Positions 42,647 through 52,703 are shown, counted from the first letter of the stretch. The stretch is 64,000 bases of DNA from Cyclobacteriaceae bacterium (GCA_023151255.1 JAKLJG010000010.1:30542-94541), one strand, 5' to 3'. Notes: generated by a model not told the origin, from the letters alone. Numbers and translations are program-made.

Positions 42647-43489
42647 TCACTTGAATGGATATAACAACTGTTTCCAGTATGATTTGGGAAAATTTGGTTC
42701 TTCCTTAATACCAATTTCACCAATGCCCTTGGATTCATAAATTTTTGGATTGTCGTACGCTGTCTTAAAGATATGATCCCATACAGTTAACCATGCGCCA
42801 TAATTTACTTGCGCATCTTTGTAATCTGCACGGTGGTGCCAACGATGGAGTTCAGCTACGCAAAAGAACCTCTTGAGAACGCCAGCCTTATAATTTAAAT
42901 TGGTGTGTTGCATCATCATATTGATGGCAAGAATAGCAAGCGCGGCAACCACTACCGATTGGGGCGTACCTATTACAAGACATAAGATTATTCCGGGGCT
43001 GCCTTCCAGAATCTGATGAAGGGCGTGCCGCTTTTCTCCATTTAGAAAGTAGAGGCGCTCCGAACTGTGATGGATGGCGTGCAGTTTCCATAACCATTGA
43101 TAGCGGTGACTTTGCCAGTGAACAACGAATAAAAAGAAGTCGATAATGGTGAGTGCCAGCAGTACTTGTATCCAAACCGGTAGCGTGGTTGGAAACCATT
43201 GGGGAAAGGGTATCCAAACGGCAAGCCAGATAAGTGCAAATTGGGCAGAAACTTTAATGAGATAATTGATGATGTAATACGTAAAGTCGAGATTCCAATC
43301 ATTTCCATCCACCCAATTCTGTTCGAATGGTAACCAGCGTTCGAGCAGTAATGCGACCAAACCGAATAATGCAATAATGGGCACGGTGGCGAGATATTGG
43401 TTGGTGCCGCTTTCTATCAACCTGATAATTAAGAAAGAAGCAGACAGCATAAAGACCGGGTATATTGAATACTGAAAAAGTTTTTTCAT
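42647..43489 (-). CDS. Sterol desaturase / fatty-acid hydroxylase superfamily protein
   Basis: 280 residues from ATG 43489 (a TTG at 43495 is in frame). Several membrane helices with the di-iron His motifs HWQSHRYQW, LHAIHHSSE and HRWHHRAD. This superfamily hydroxylates or desaturates lipids or sterols in membranes. Last gene of the long minus-strand run and beside an AraC regulator. The link to metal resistance is unclear. Confidence 0.85.
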   Translation of the reverse strand: MKKLFQYSIYPVFMLSASFLIIRLIESGTNQYLATVPIIALFGLVALLLERWLPFEQNWVDGNDWNLDFTYYIINYLIKVSAQFALIWLAVWIPFPQWFPTTLPVWIQVLLALTIIDFFLFVVHWQSHRYQWLWKLHAIHHSSERLYFLNGEKRHALHQILEGSPGIILCLVIGTPQSVVVAALAILAINMMMQHTNLNYKAGVLKRFFCVAELHRWHHRADYKDAQVNYGAWLTVWDHIFKTAYDNPKIYESKGIGEIGIKEEPNFPKSYWKQLLYPFK

Positions 43490-43550
43490 AGCCAAATATT
43501 TTTTTGCAAAATCCCCAGAAAGAAATGGCTATGCTTGAATAAACTGGCTA

Positions 43551-44243
43551 TTATTTCAAAATCGCAGAGGGGTTAGCCCCGAACATATCCATGAAGGTGC
43601 GGCTGAGATGCGCGGTGTCAGAAAAACCCGCTTCGTGTGCGGCTTGAGTAAGCGTCATTCCTGTAAGCACCAAGGTGACAGCCACGCGCATGCGACACCA
43701 AAGAATAAAAGGGCGCAGCGGGATACCGACCTGATCTTTGAATAAATGCGTGAAGCGACTGGTGGAGAGGCAGGCTACCTCTGCCAGCATTTCCAGGTTA
43801 AACTCATGTGTGGTTATATGAAAACGAATAAAGTCGGTAGCTCTTTGTATGCGGTCGTCAATTGGGTTGACAGATTCGATTGTTTTTGTGAGTGATGTGG
43901 GGATGCTACCCCCAGCAAACGCTTTTCTATCCGCTTCTGATATTCTGCCTTCAATGGATTGAACGGATTGAGTGGATTTAAATGTGGTGAGAATTGCTTT
44001 TGCCAGGTTAGACTCTGGCTCTATAAAAATAAAGGCTGCTTCGCCAGTGGTTGTAGTTTGATGGAGTTGATCAGGCAATACTAATGCAACTTGCGAAGCC
44101 AAGGAATTGCGAAAGGCATCTTGAATGTATATTACGCCATCCACACTGACAATTATTTCAAGGGCATGGTGCTTGTGTGGATCCGTATGAATAGCCGGAC
44201 TGATGAAGGTGGCGTGGTCTTCAAAAATTCGGATGTGCCTCAT
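43551..44243 (-). CDS. AraC-family transcriptional regulator
   Basis: 230 residues. An N-terminal cupin-like part with several His (HTDPHKHHALEII, near residues 19-31) and a C-terminal AraC HTH (NLEMLAEVACLSTSRFTHLFKDQVG, then TLTQAAHEAGFSDTAHLSRTF). It lies 11 nt downstream of the copper ATPase, on the same strand, so it may be co-transcribed and may answer to metal or lipid stress. Ligand unknown. Confidence 0.9.
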   Translation of the reverse strand: MRHIRIFEDHATFISPAIHTDPHKHHALEIIVSVDGVIYIQDAFRNSLASQVALVLPDQLHQTTTTGEAAFIFIEPESNLAKAILTTFKSTQSVQSIEGRISEADRKAFAGGSIPTSLTKTIESVNPIDDRIQRATDFIRFHITTHEFNLEMLAEVACLSTSRFTHLFKDQVGIPLRPFILWCRMRVAVTLVLTGMTLTQAAHEAGFSDTAHLSRTFMDMFGANPSAILK

Positions 44244-44254
44244 GTAAGATCTTT

Positions 44255-46423
44255 TTACACCTTCAACATCCGAGCATTAATTGCTACAACCACGGTACTT
44301 ACGCTCATTAATACGGCACCCATTGCAGGACTGAGCATGATCCCAAAATTGTACAACACGCCCGCTGCCAATGGCAAGGCAATCACATTGTAGCCAGTAG
44401 CCCACGCAAGGTTCTGAATCATCTTCTTATACGTAGCTTTTCCAAACAAAATAAGATTCACTACGTCTTTCGGGTTGCTGTTTACCAAAACAATACCAGC
44501 GGTTTCGGCAGCAATGTCAGAACCAGAGCCTACGGCAATGCCGATGTTGGCTTGCGCGAGAGCAGGCGCATCATTCACGCCATCACCCGTCATGGCAACA
44601 AATTCACCTTTCACCTGAAGTTCTTTAATCTTTTCCAGCTTTTGATGTGGAAGTACTTCGGCCATAAAGCCATCCATCCCCAGTGATTCGCTCACCTTCC
44701 TGGCCACTTCTTTGTTATCGCCTGTGAGCAAAAGTGTTTTGATGCCGTTGGCACGCAGTGTTTTAATGGCGTCAGTTGATTCGTTTCTGATTTCATCCGC
44801 TAATGCAACTACACCTGTTACTTTATTTTCGATCAATAGATACACAACTGTCTCCGCCTCGCTTGATGGCGGTAGTTGTATACTTAAGTTGTGCTCCTTT
44901 AGGTATCCCGGACTCACTACTTTTACAATCTTTCCGTGCCACATGGCTTGTATGCCTTTTCCTGTGATTGCATTGAACTCACTAATAGCAGGCAACGAAA
45001 GTTTAAGTTCGTTCGCTTTTTCTACAATGCCGGTTGCAATGGGATGTTCGGAGTTCTGTTCAAGTGCTGCGGCAATAGCAAGAACTTCATCCCGATTATA
45101 CGATTCACTTAATGAATCGAACCTCACCACACTAAATTTACCAAGCGTAAGCGTACCGGTCTTATCAAACACCAGCGCGGTAATCTTTCTGGAATTCTCA
45201 AAGGCCGTTCTGTCTTTGATCAGCAATCCGCTCTGGGCAGAAATGGCGGTAGACCGCGCCACCACTAACGGAACGGCAAGCCCAAGGGCGTGTGGACAGC
45301 AAATGACAATCACTGTAACCATGCGCTCCATCGCGAAAGCCAGGTCTTTACCAATACTCAGCCAGACAATAAACGTTAATGCACCTGATACCAGTGCAAT
45401 GATGGTAAGCCAACCCGCAGCCTTATCAGCCAGGAGTTGCGTTTTGGATTGACTTTGTTGTGCGTCCTGAACAAGTTTAATTACCTGCGCCAGGTACGAG
45501 TCTTTACTCCCGTGCAACACTTCCACTTTGAGCGATCCGTTTCCATTGATGGAACCTGCAATTACTTTTTCGCCTTTCGACTTCTCCACTGGCTTCGACT
45601 CACCCGTGAGCATAGACTCATTCAGGTAACTATTGCCTTCGGTGATGATGCCGTCAGCGGCAATTTTTTCACCCGGCTTAATGAGAATAATGTCCCCGGC
45701 TTTCAGGTCTTCCGTCTTCACTTCCGTGATGTGCTCGCCATGAATGAGGTGCGCTTCCGAGGGCATGAGTTGCACCAACAGTTCCAATTCGCGCGATGCA
45801 CTCATAATAGATTTCATTTCAATCCAGTGCCCCAACAGCATGATGAGAATTAACGTGGCTAACTCCCAGAAAAAGTCCATGCCGGTTAAACCGAACACAA
45901 TGGCCACGCTGTACACATAGGCAACAGTAATGGCCACTGCTACCAGTGTCATCATGCCAGGCGATTTTGATTTCACTTCATCCTTTAAACCAATGAGGAA
46001 GGGCCATCCGCCATAGAAGTAAACAATAGACGAGAGCAACATGAGCACATACGAGGAACCTGTAAACATCCAATCGACACCAAGCCAGTGTTGAATCATG
46101 GGTGAAAGCGCCATGATCGGTATTGTCAGAACAAGGACGATATAGAATCGTTTTTTATAGTCATCAATCATTCCGGCATGGTGAGCATGGCCTGAATGAC
46201 CCGAGTGTTGGTGCTCATGCTCGGGATGTTTTTCAACTTTCAAGTAATGATGTTCGTGCTCACTCTCATGTTGCGCATGATGCTGATGTCCTGAATGTCC
46301 CCCTTTTGAATTTGAAATTGAAACCAAATCCATTCCGCATTTAGGGCATTTTCCGGGCGCGTCCTTCACCACTTCGGGGTGCATGGGGCAGGTAAACTGC
46401 TGATTTCCGTGTTGATGTTTCAT
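44255..46423 (-). CDS. copB: Copper-translocating P-type ATPase (CopB type, CPH)
   Basis: 722 residues. N-terminal heavy-metal-binding motif FTCPMHPEV...CPKCGMDLV (about 10-34), then a His-rich segment (about 45-85), eight membrane helices, the actuator loop MLTGESKPV, the transmembrane CPHALGLAVP (CPH in place of CPC, the hallmark of CopB/P1B-3 pumps), DKTGTLTLGK and TGDGVNDAPALAQ. It exports copper, most likely Cu(II), from the cytoplasm. Preceded by YceI (8 nt) and followed by AraC. Confidence 0.93.
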   Translation of the reverse strand: MKHQHGNQQFTCPMHPEVVKDAPGKCPKCGMDLVSISNSKGGHSGHQHHAQHESEHEHHYLKVEKHPEHEHQHSGHSGHAHHAGMIDDYKKRFYIVLVLTIPIMALSPMIQHWLGVDWMFTGSSYVLMLLSSIVYFYGGWPFLIGLKDEVKSKSPGMMTLVAVAITVAYVYSVAIVFGLTGMDFFWELATLILIMLLGHWIEMKSIMSASRELELLVQLMPSEAHLIHGEHITEVKTEDLKAGDIILIKPGEKIAADGIITEGNSYLNESMLTGESKPVEKSKGEKVIAGSINGNGSLKVEVLHGSKDSYLAQVIKLVQDAQQSQSKTQLLADKAAGWLTIIALVSGALTFIVWLSIGKDLAFAMERMVTVIVICCPHALGLAVPLVVARSTAISAQSGLLIKDRTAFENSRKITALVFDKTGTLTLGKFSVVRFDSLSESYNRDEVLAIAAALEQNSEHPIATGIVEKANELKLSLPAISEFNAITGKGIQAMWHGKIVKVVSPGYLKEHNLSIQLPPSSEAETVVYLLIENKVTGVVALADEIRNESTDAIKTLRANGIKTLLLTGDNKEVARKVSESLGMDGFMAEVLPHQKLEKIKELQVKGEFVAMTGDGVNDAPALAQANIGIAVGSGSDIAAETAGIVLVNSNPKDVVNLILFGKATYKKMIQNLAWATGYNVIALPLAAGVLYNFGIMLSPAMGAVLMSVSTVVVAINARMLKV

Positions 46424-46431
46424 CCTACTAT

Positions 46432-47028
46432 TTATTTTGAAAGTAATACCAATTTTACATTCATATCCACATCATCATAAACAAGTTTGTCGCCCAAGTT
46501 TTCGAAGAACGATTGTGAGCCAAACTTCACATCATACTTACTTCGGTCAAACACCAGTGTAGCTTCGGCAATAGTTTGATTACCCATCGTACCGATCCTT
46601 GCTGTGAACGTTATGGGATTTGTTTTGCCCTTTATAGTGAGATCTCCGGTTACCAGGTATTCAGTTGCCGATTTAGACTCTAATTTGGTAATCATAAATG
46701 ATGACTTTGGAAACCGTGCCACGGAAAAGAAATCTTCCGACTTCAAATGATCCACCAACCGTTTGTTTGATTTCGCATCGGTAATGTCAACACAAGTAAT
46801 GCTGGCCATGTCCATTTCAAAGGTGCCACCGGTTAGTTTCTTTTTTGTGAATATGAGATAACCGGAAACAAGTTGAATTGTTCCATAATGTTCACCACCC
46901 AATTTTTTTCCTGTCCACTCCAGTTTGCTTTGCTTTGGGTCGATGTCAACTTTTTCGGCACTAGTTTTTTGTGCGACAGAAGCAAACGACAGAAATGCAG
47001 ACAGCGTTATAAATGCAAATTTCCTCAT
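46432..47028 (-). CDS. YceI-like lipocalin-fold protein
   Basis: 198 residues from ATG 47028; the earlier in-frame start at 47064 would overlap the preceding gene. Signal peptide followed by the YceI barrel (DPKQSKLEWTGKKLGGEHYGTI, SFMITKLESK, GNQTIAEATLVFDRSKYDVKFGSQSF). YceI proteins bind isoprenoids or other lipids in the periplasm. It lies in the copper cluster. Confidence 0.85.
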   Translation of the reverse strand: MRKFAFITLSAFLSFASVAQKTSAEKVDIDPKQSKLEWTGKKLGGEHYGTIQLVSGYLIFTKKKLTGGTFEMDMASITCVDITDAKSNKRLVDHLKSEDFFSVARFPKSSFMITKLESKSATEYLVTGDLTIKGKTNPITFTARIGTMGNQTIAEATLVFDRSKYDVKFGSQSFFENLGDKLVYDDVDMNVKLVLLSK

Positions 47029-47029
47029 C

Positions 47030-47890
47030 TTACTTTTTGCCGGATTTGGTTGTCCATTCAACACGCAGTTTCTCGTTTGCTGAGATTATCTGGTCAAGTT
47101 TCTTCGCTATGGCCAAGTCAGTCGATGCTTTCAATGTTTTAATTGCCGATGCATAGTCATTCATAGCTGCTTCAATTTTTGCCTGTAGTTGAAGATACCC
47201 AGCATCCTGCGCTTTACTGTTGGCTATTTGCACCCAGGCATACGCCTGCTTCAAATCTTTATTGTTGTTGAAGTAGTAAGCGCTGGATTGATAGAAAAGA
47301 CTTGCACGGTCTTCCTTCTTTACGTTAATGCGGTCATTGATTTCGGCCATTACTTTTTCGTCCACATTCATTTTGATGGTGAGTTTCACCTGTGTATTCT
47401 CCCATAGTAAAAACAATCCGGCTTCGTCTTTGGAGAGGTCATTTACTTCAATGGTGAATGTTTCGTAGTAGCGTGCCGATTTCTCTGGCTTTGCTGCAAA
47501 GCGCAAGAGGTCTTGCTCTTGTGTATAATCGGAAGTGCCGTGCATCTCAGCAGCCTTGTTGATTACGATTGTCCACTCGTTCTGATTGGGAATGGTGAAC
47601 AAAGAATAAGTACCCGCGGGAATGTCGTTGTCATTCAATTTCACAGCTTCCGAAAAACGGATGGTGGTTGCATCGTGGGCACCCGTGCGCCATAGTTCTC
47701 CGAAAGGAACCAGGCCGCCAAAGATGACCCTGCCACGCGCACTGGGGCGAGAGTATTTTATCTCCACTTCACCAAAGCCAATCTGTTGTTTAAACTCAGC
47801 ATCGGTACTGGCTGGTGGCAAATTAAGCTGAGCCTTTACGGAAACAGAATACACGAGTGCAATGGCAAGGACTATTATAATTCTTTTCAT
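47030..47890 (-). CDS. DUF2911-domain exported protein
   Basis: 286 residues with a signal peptide (ending SVKAQ). The DUF2911 region (about 20-180) is recognised by YSRPSARGRVIFGGLVPFGELWRTGAHDATT. A helical C-terminal third follows. It is common in Bacteroidota but of unknown function; its 1-nt spacing to YceI suggests co-transcription. Confidence 0.8.
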   Translation of the reverse strand: MKRIIIVLAIALVYSVSVKAQLNLPPASTDAEFKQQIGFGEVEIKYSRPSARGRVIFGGLVPFGELWRTGAHDATTIRFSEAVKLNDNDIPAGTYSLFTIPNQNEWTIVINKAAEMHGTSDYTQEQDLLRFAAKPEKSARYYETFTIEVNDLSKDEAGLFLLWENTQVKLTIKMNVDEKVMAEINDRINVKKEDRASLFYQSSAYYFNNNKDLKQAYAWVQIANSKAQDAGYLQLQAKIEAAMNDYASAIKTLKASTDLAIAKKLDQIISANEKLRVEWTTKSGKK

Positions 47891-47905
47891 ATTGGTTGGT
47901 TGAAT

Positions 47906-48664
47906 TTATTTGGTAAAAAATTTTTTGAGGGTACGCGATGAAATGGTATATAATACAAAGCCCGACATTACTGTGAGCAGACCGAATACAGAGAGTATTT
48001 TCAGCAACCAGTTGTTAAAGTTGTCGCGACCGGCATAGTCCATCGTATGGAACATCCACAGAAAGTCAAATGCCCGCCACTGGTCATGGCGAATGGATTG
48101 AAAAGTTCCAAGTTCGGCACTTACATACACAGTGCAATCGGGGTTCTTAAAACTTACTGCCCATGCAGGCAAAGGTTTCTCGCGATACTCATGGTGGCCA
48201 TCGGTCTGATCCAGGTATTGCACTGCGCTTACTTGTGCACCCGAAACCACTTGTTCTTTTGCCACGGCAAGTCCTTCATCTTTAGTCAATGCTTGTCTCA
48301 GTTCGCCTGTGCCCGCATTGGCCAATGCGTAATGGATATGGTGATGCATGCCCTCGCCAGCATGGCCTGAGAAATAGGCAATCTGATAAACAGGATTATC
48401 TAAAACACGAACAAGATGAACGGAATGGATGGAATCAACCGACTGAGATTGTCTGAGTTTTTCAATGGCAATCGTGGGTGAGACCGTTGATACATTGGCA
48501 GAAATAAATGCGGGCGATTTTAACAGATGGTCTCCATGCACACTGTCGATGTCGTTCCAGCTAAAAAAAAGACCGCTGATCGTCCAGCCTAAAAACTGAA
48601 TGCCAATGAACAAACCAAGGTAACGGTGGATTCTACGGATGAACAGGTTTTTGTTTTTGATCAT
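47906..48664 (-). CDS. PepSY-associated membrane protein
   Basis: 252 residues: N-terminal membrane helix (LGLFIGIQFLGWTISGLFFSW), a periplasmic PepSY-like part with several His (near residues 35-190), and a C-terminal helix (LLTVMSGFVLYTI). PepSY_TM proteins are often tied to iron or copper reduction and envelope homeostasis. It overlaps the next methyltransferase gene by 4 nt. Confidence 0.8.
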   Translation of the reverse strand: MIKNKNLFIRRIHRYLGLFIGIQFLGWTISGLFFSWNDIDSVHGDHLLKSPAFISANVSTVSPTIAIEKLRQSQSVDSIHSVHLVRVLDNPVYQIAYFSGHAGEGMHHHIHYALANAGTGELRQALTKDEGLAVAKEQVVSGAQVSAVQYLDQTDGHHEYREKPLPAWAVSFKNPDCTVYVSAELGTFQSIRHDQWRAFDFLWMFHTMDYAGRDNFNNWLLKILSVFGLLTVMSGFVLYTISSRTLKKFFTK

Positions 48665-49290
48665 AGTATCTGTTTCAAGGTTCGTTGAAAACTACAGAAG
48701 ACGAAGTTCTGCTGCGTGCTAAAAGGTGTTATATGGGTATCTTCTATACATTTTATTCGCTTGAAGTCTTTCTCAAAGAGCGCAGACATAGAGGCTTCGG
48801 TGTATTGTTTGACCTCCAGGCCACTGCATTGGTTAGGGCCTTTATCCGAAAAGGTGCCGAGAACCAAGTGGCCACCGGATTTAATGCTCTGTTTTACAAT
48901 GGCAAGATATTTTATGATTTGGATTTCTACTGTCAGGAAGTGGAAGGCTGCCCGGTCATGCCAGAAATCGTATTTACGTTCAGGCTCAAAGTCCACAATG
49001 TTTTTCTCTATCCAGGTAATTGCTGCTGCCTTTTCTCCCAACCTCGCTTTCGCGCGTTCAATGGACTTAGCTGAAATATCAAGCACCGAAATATCCGAAT
49101 AGCCTAACTCCAGCAACGCATCTACCAAATGACTATCGCCACCACCAATATCAATGACGCTGGAAGTCTTCGGCAGCTTGAACAAATTAATGAAGTCAAC
49201 CGAGGTATGTGGATACGGTTGAGACCAACTAAGGTCAGATTCTGTCTTGGTTTCGTAAATGTTTTCCCAGTGGGTTTTATAATTCTGCAT
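48661..49290 (-). CDS. Class I SAM-dependent methyltransferase
   Basis: 209 residues from ATG 49290, avoiding a longer start that would overlap the Usp gene. SAM motif I is VIDIGGGDSHLVDALL, with motif II acidic ISVLDISAKSIE. No nucleic-acid or arsenic-specific Cys pattern. One of two methyltransferases in the copper cluster. Substrate unknown. Confidence 0.85.
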   Translation of the reverse strand: MQNYKTHWENIYETKTESDLSWSQPYPHTSVDFINLFKLPKTSSVIDIGGGDSHLVDALLELGYSDISVLDISAKSIERAKARLGEKAAAITWIEKNIVDFEPERKYDFWHDRAAFHFLTVEIQIIKYLAIVKQSIKSGGHLVLGTFSDKGPNQCSGLEVKQYTEASMSALFEKDFKRIKCIEDTHITPFSTQQNFVFCSFQRTLKQIL

Positions 49291-49297
49291 GGAACGT

Positions 49298-50125
49298 TTA
49301 TTTCTTATTGATGATAAGTACTGGCATTTCATACTCGGCTGCGACCTTCTCTGCCATTCCGGATGAAAAAGGGCGGATTAAGGAGTTGCCCCCATGAGTA
49401 GTTAATACAACCAAATCAGCATCCAAGTCCACTGCCACTTTTTTTATCCCGGCCTCATCGTTGCAAACGGAAAATTCGATGTGGGTTTTTAATCCTTTGG
49501 TGAGTTGTTCCATTTTCGTACGCGAAACGTTGGTTTCCTCGGAGTTTAGGGTTATGCTTAAAATATGCAAGAGATGGATAGTGGCATTCCACGGGGATGC
49601 TAATTGATCTAGGAACGCAAGTGCTTCCTTCTCGTTGTCTTCAAGGGCAGTGACATAAACTACTGTTCGGATTTTGAAGTCGGGGATGGGTGATTTAATG
49701 ATCAGCACAGGTAGAATTGTATGACGAATCATCTGAAGAGCGCGAGAGCCTAAAAATATCCTCCTGAGTCCATTGACACCATGCGATCCCATTACTATCA
49801 AATCGATAGAGAATGCAGTTGCATGCTTTTCAACCTGTTTCCAATCTTCGTCCAGTACCAAAGCCGGCTTCGCGGAAATACCTTGTTGTTCGGCCGCTCT
49901 TACCAGTTGATCGAGCCTGGCTCTTGCCGGACCGCTGCAGTCATGGTGCTGGTGCCCGTCATGAGAACCACCTCCATGCATGGCCATATGTCCTCCTGTT
50001 GGTGCAGGGGCATGCAAGTGAAGAAAATAAACCTCTGCATTGGTTTTTACAGCGATGGCAATGGCAACGTCCGCAGCAGTTTGAGCGCATTCTGAAAAAT
50101 CTGTGGGGACAAGTATTCTCTTCAT
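49298..50125 (-). CDS. Tandem universal stress protein
   Basis: 275 residues from ATG 50125 (a TTG at 50134 also in frame). Two Usp domains: residues 1-147 (RILVPTDFSECAQTAADVAI, ending IVMGSHGVNGLRRIFLGS) and about 155-275 (ending VVLTTHGGNSLIRPFSSG). A His-rich stretch (GGHMAMHGGGSHDGHQHHDC) inside the first domain may bind metal. Nucleotide binding GxxGx9GS is present in both. Confidence 0.92.
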   Translation of the reverse strand: MKRILVPTDFSECAQTAADVAIAIAVKTNAEVYFLHLHAPAPTGGHMAMHGGGSHDGHQHHDCSGPARARLDQLVRAAEQQGISAKPALVLDEDWKQVEKHATAFSIDLIVMGSHGVNGLRRIFLGSRALQMIRHTILPVLIIKSPIPDFKIRTVVYVTALEDNEKEALAFLDQLASPWNATIHLLHILSITLNSEETNVSRTKMEQLTKGLKTHIEFSVCNDEAGIKKVAVDLDADLVVLTTHGGNSLIRPFSSGMAEKVAAEYEMPVLIINKK

Positions 50126-50152
50126 TCTATTCAAATTTGTATTGATGTTGGA

Positions 50153-52498
50153 TTACCACAATACCGTTAGCCCAGCACCATACTTATAATCCGAATCATA
50201 AGACGCGTGAATATAAAATCGTTTGGCAATGTTATAGTCAAAATCAATGTTGTACTCCCAATCTGAGTTGCCCACCAGGCTTAACCTCAATCGTTTGGTA
50301 ATCGGCATATCATTTCGGGAAAGCTGAAAACGAACTTCGCCCCGGTGATCCACCCTGAATTCAGAAAGAACAAACATGGGGAGCAAATAGCGTACGCCTA
50401 TGACGCCAACTTTGCGGTTCACTTGCTTTCCGTCTTCAGTGACCTGAAAAGTATTCCGGATGTCCGCGCCTATAAATGCTGATAAGAATTGCCTCTTGTC
50501 GAGGAAGCGCTGGTAGTCAGGTTGAAATTCGTATTTGCTTTTGTAGTTCACCCGGTAGGTCGATCCAAGAATCCCTTTGTTTCCTACGATGTTGGCAAAA
50601 CCAAACACGGCATCGGAGGCTATTTTTGTCTGGCCCCACAAGTACAATGCGCGGTCTTCCTTAAAAACTTTCTTTTGATCCTTCGCGGTAACCTGCGTAT
50701 TTGGAGACGAGTTTTCATAGCTCACCACACGCGCCATGCCGGCCATCATGTGATAGAGAATGTGACAATGGAAGAACCAGTCTTTTTCTTCGTTGGCATA
50801 AAACTCAATCGTAACGGTTTCCATCGGAGCGATGTCGAAGGTGTGTTTCATGGGCGAGTATTCTCCTTGTGCATTTAGGAAACGGAAGAAATGACCGTGT
50901 AAATGCAGCGGATGGCGCATCATGGTATTGTTCACCAAAATCATTCGCACATTTTCTCCTTTGCGTATTACTATTTTATCAGATTGCGAGAGTGTTTTGT
51001 TGTCGAACGACCACACATAGCGAATCATGTTACCGGTAAGGCTGAGTTTGATTTCGCGTATGGGCAATTGATCGTTCAAGACTGTTGGCGTTGGAGAGCG
51101 GAGCATGTCGTAGGTTAAGGTGACTTCGCTTTGATCGCCCATGTCCATTTTCGACATATCCATGTTGCTCATTGCGGTGTCTTGCATATTCATGGTATCC
51201 ATGTTCATTTCTTTAATGGATGTGGTATCCATTGCCATGTTCATCATGGAAGTATCTCTGGGCATGTCTTTCATAGAAGGGTCACTCTTCATATTCATGT
51301 CCTCTATCTTCATATTACCCATATCATGGCCTTGGTGTGCGCCATCCATTTTCATTCCTTTCATGTTGCTCATGTCCATGCCGGCCATATTGCCCATATT
51401 ATTCATATCGCGCATCATGGCAAAGTAGTCGAGCTTAGGCAGCGTGGGTGCGTTCATCTTCATGCGGTTTCCAAAATAAAGCGAAGCATAGCCGGAAATA
51501 TCCTGTGCGGTCGCCCGGAATTCGTACGCCATGCCGTCATCGGGAATTTTAATTTCTATATCGTAAGTTTCGGCAATGGCCACTAGTATCTTATCCACCT
51601 CAACCGGCTGTACGGCAATGCCATCAGCGGCCACCAATTTCATTTTGCCACCGGCATATTGCACCCAGTGGTATGACGATGCACTGCCGTTGATGATGCG
51701 CAGCCGCAGTGAATCGCCCGGCTTCGCATCAGTAAAAACATGATCCGATTTTCCGTTGATGAATAAGCGGTTGTAGTACACATCCGAAACGTCCATGGCA
51801 GGCATGCGCATCCACTCGGTTTTGGCGCGGTCTTTCAGGTAGCCTTTGGCCAGCGCCTCGCCCCAGCTTTGCACTGAATTCTTTTTGATCGCATAGTAAT
51901 CGAGGCCGCGCTTCAAATTGCGCAACACTTCGTGGGGATTTTCATCCGTCCAGTCGCTGAGCATAATCACGTGTTCTTTCATACTTGCTGATTCATTCCA
52001 ACCACGTGGATGAATAACAATTGAGCCATAGATACCGGATTGCTCTTGCAGCATAGTGTGGGAGTGGTACCAGTATGTTCCCGTTTGGATAAGCGGAAAT
52101 TTAAATATGTGTGTCTGGCCTGCCTTTATGGGTGCGGTAGTCAGGTAGGGCACACCGTCTTCTTCGTTGGGCAGCAGTAAGCCGTGCCAGTGAATGGATG
52201 TTTCTTCGTTCTTCAGTTTGTTGTGTACGCGAATGATGGCAGTATCGCCCTCGTTGAAGTGAAGTACCGGCCCCGGTATGCCCCCGTTGATGGCCATACC
52301 CATTTTTTCTTTGCCAGTATAGTTTACCATCAGGTGGTCAATGTAGAGATCATACTCTACACGCTTGCCGGGTGCGGTGGGCTTTTTATCGTGCATGTTG
52401 TTATGCTGAGCCAGCAAAGGCATGTATGCTGCAACAGTAAGCAGCATACAAACCCCGATGGAAGAAAGAATTACTTTTTTTGCTGGTTTAATGATCAT
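50153..52498 (-). CDS. copA: CopA-type multicopper oxidase fused to CopB-like C-terminal domain
   Basis: 781 residues. Signal sequence, then three cupredoxin domains with the four copper sites HWHGLLLP, WYHSHT, HPLHLHGHFFRF and HCHILYHMMAGM (residues about 1-610). Between domains 2 and 3 is a long Met/Asp/Asn/His-rich insert (about 365-440) typical of CopA. From about 615 to 781 a beta-rich segment (YLWGQTKIASDAVFGFANI, IGVRYLLPM, YNIDFDYNIAKRFYIHASYDSDYKYGAGL) matches the CopB outer-membrane barrel type. It may oxidise periplasmic Cu(I). The two halves are usually separate genes. Confidence 0.88.
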   Translation of the reverse strand: MIIKPAKKVILSSIGVCMLLTVAAYMPLLAQHNNMHDKKPTAPGKRVEYDLYIDHLMVNYTGKEKMGMAINGGIPGPVLHFNEGDTAIIRVHNKLKNEETSIHWHGLLLPNEEDGVPYLTTAPIKAGQTHIFKFPLIQTGTYWYHSHTMLQEQSGIYGSIVIHPRGWNESASMKEHVIMLSDWTDENPHEVLRNLKRGLDYYAIKKNSVQSWGEALAKGYLKDRAKTEWMRMPAMDVSDVYYNRLFINGKSDHVFTDAKPGDSLRLRIINGSASSYHWVQYAGGKMKLVAADGIAVQPVEVDKILVAIAETYDIEIKIPDDGMAYEFRATAQDISGYASLYFGNRMKMNAPTLPKLDYFAMMRDMNNMGNMAGMDMSNMKGMKMDGAHQGHDMGNMKIEDMNMKSDPSMKDMPRDTSMMNMAMDTTSIKEMNMDTMNMQDTAMSNMDMSKMDMGDQSEVTLTYDMLRSPTPTVLNDQLPIREIKLSLTGNMIRYVWSFDNKTLSQSDKIVIRKGENVRMILVNNTMMRHPLHLHGHFFRFLNAQGEYSPMKHTFDIAPMETVTIEFYANEEKDWFFHCHILYHMMAGMARVVSYENSSPNTQVTAKDQKKVFKEDRALYLWGQTKIASDAVFGFANIVGNKGILGSTYRVNYKSKYEFQPDYQRFLDKRQFLSAFIGADIRNTFQVTEDGKQVNRKVGVIGVRYLLPMFVLSEFRVDHRGEVRFQLSRNDMPITKRLRLSLVGNSDWEYNIDFDYNIAKRFYIHASYDSDYKYGAGLTVLW

Positions 52499-52703
52499 GC
52501 CCTTTCATTTCTGTGGAGTCCATCTTTTGCATTTCAGTGGAATCCATTTCCATTTCATCGTGGTCATGACCGGTAGTGTCACCCGCTGCGTGCTCGTGTT
52601 CTTCGGTGCTTTGTTCTTTCTTGCCTCCGCAACCAACAACGAACATTGAGGAGACGAATAATCCTGAAACCAGGATAGCGATTGCTAAAATTGATTTTTT
52701 CAT
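52488..52703 (-). CDS. Small His/Met-rich lipoprotein
   Basis: 71 residues from ATG 52703 (a longer frame to 52823 is unlikely). Lipobox with Cys in VVGCGGKK at about residue 23, then HEHAAGDTTGHDHDEMEM and repeated DSTEM units ending KGHDH. Its 3' end overlaps the oxidase start by 11 nt. Likely periplasmic or outer-membrane copper buffer. Confidence 0.75.
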   Translation of the reverse strand: MKKSILAIAILVSGLFVSSMFVVGCGGKKEQSTEEHEHAAGDTTGHDHDEMEMDSTEMQKMDSTEMKGHDH

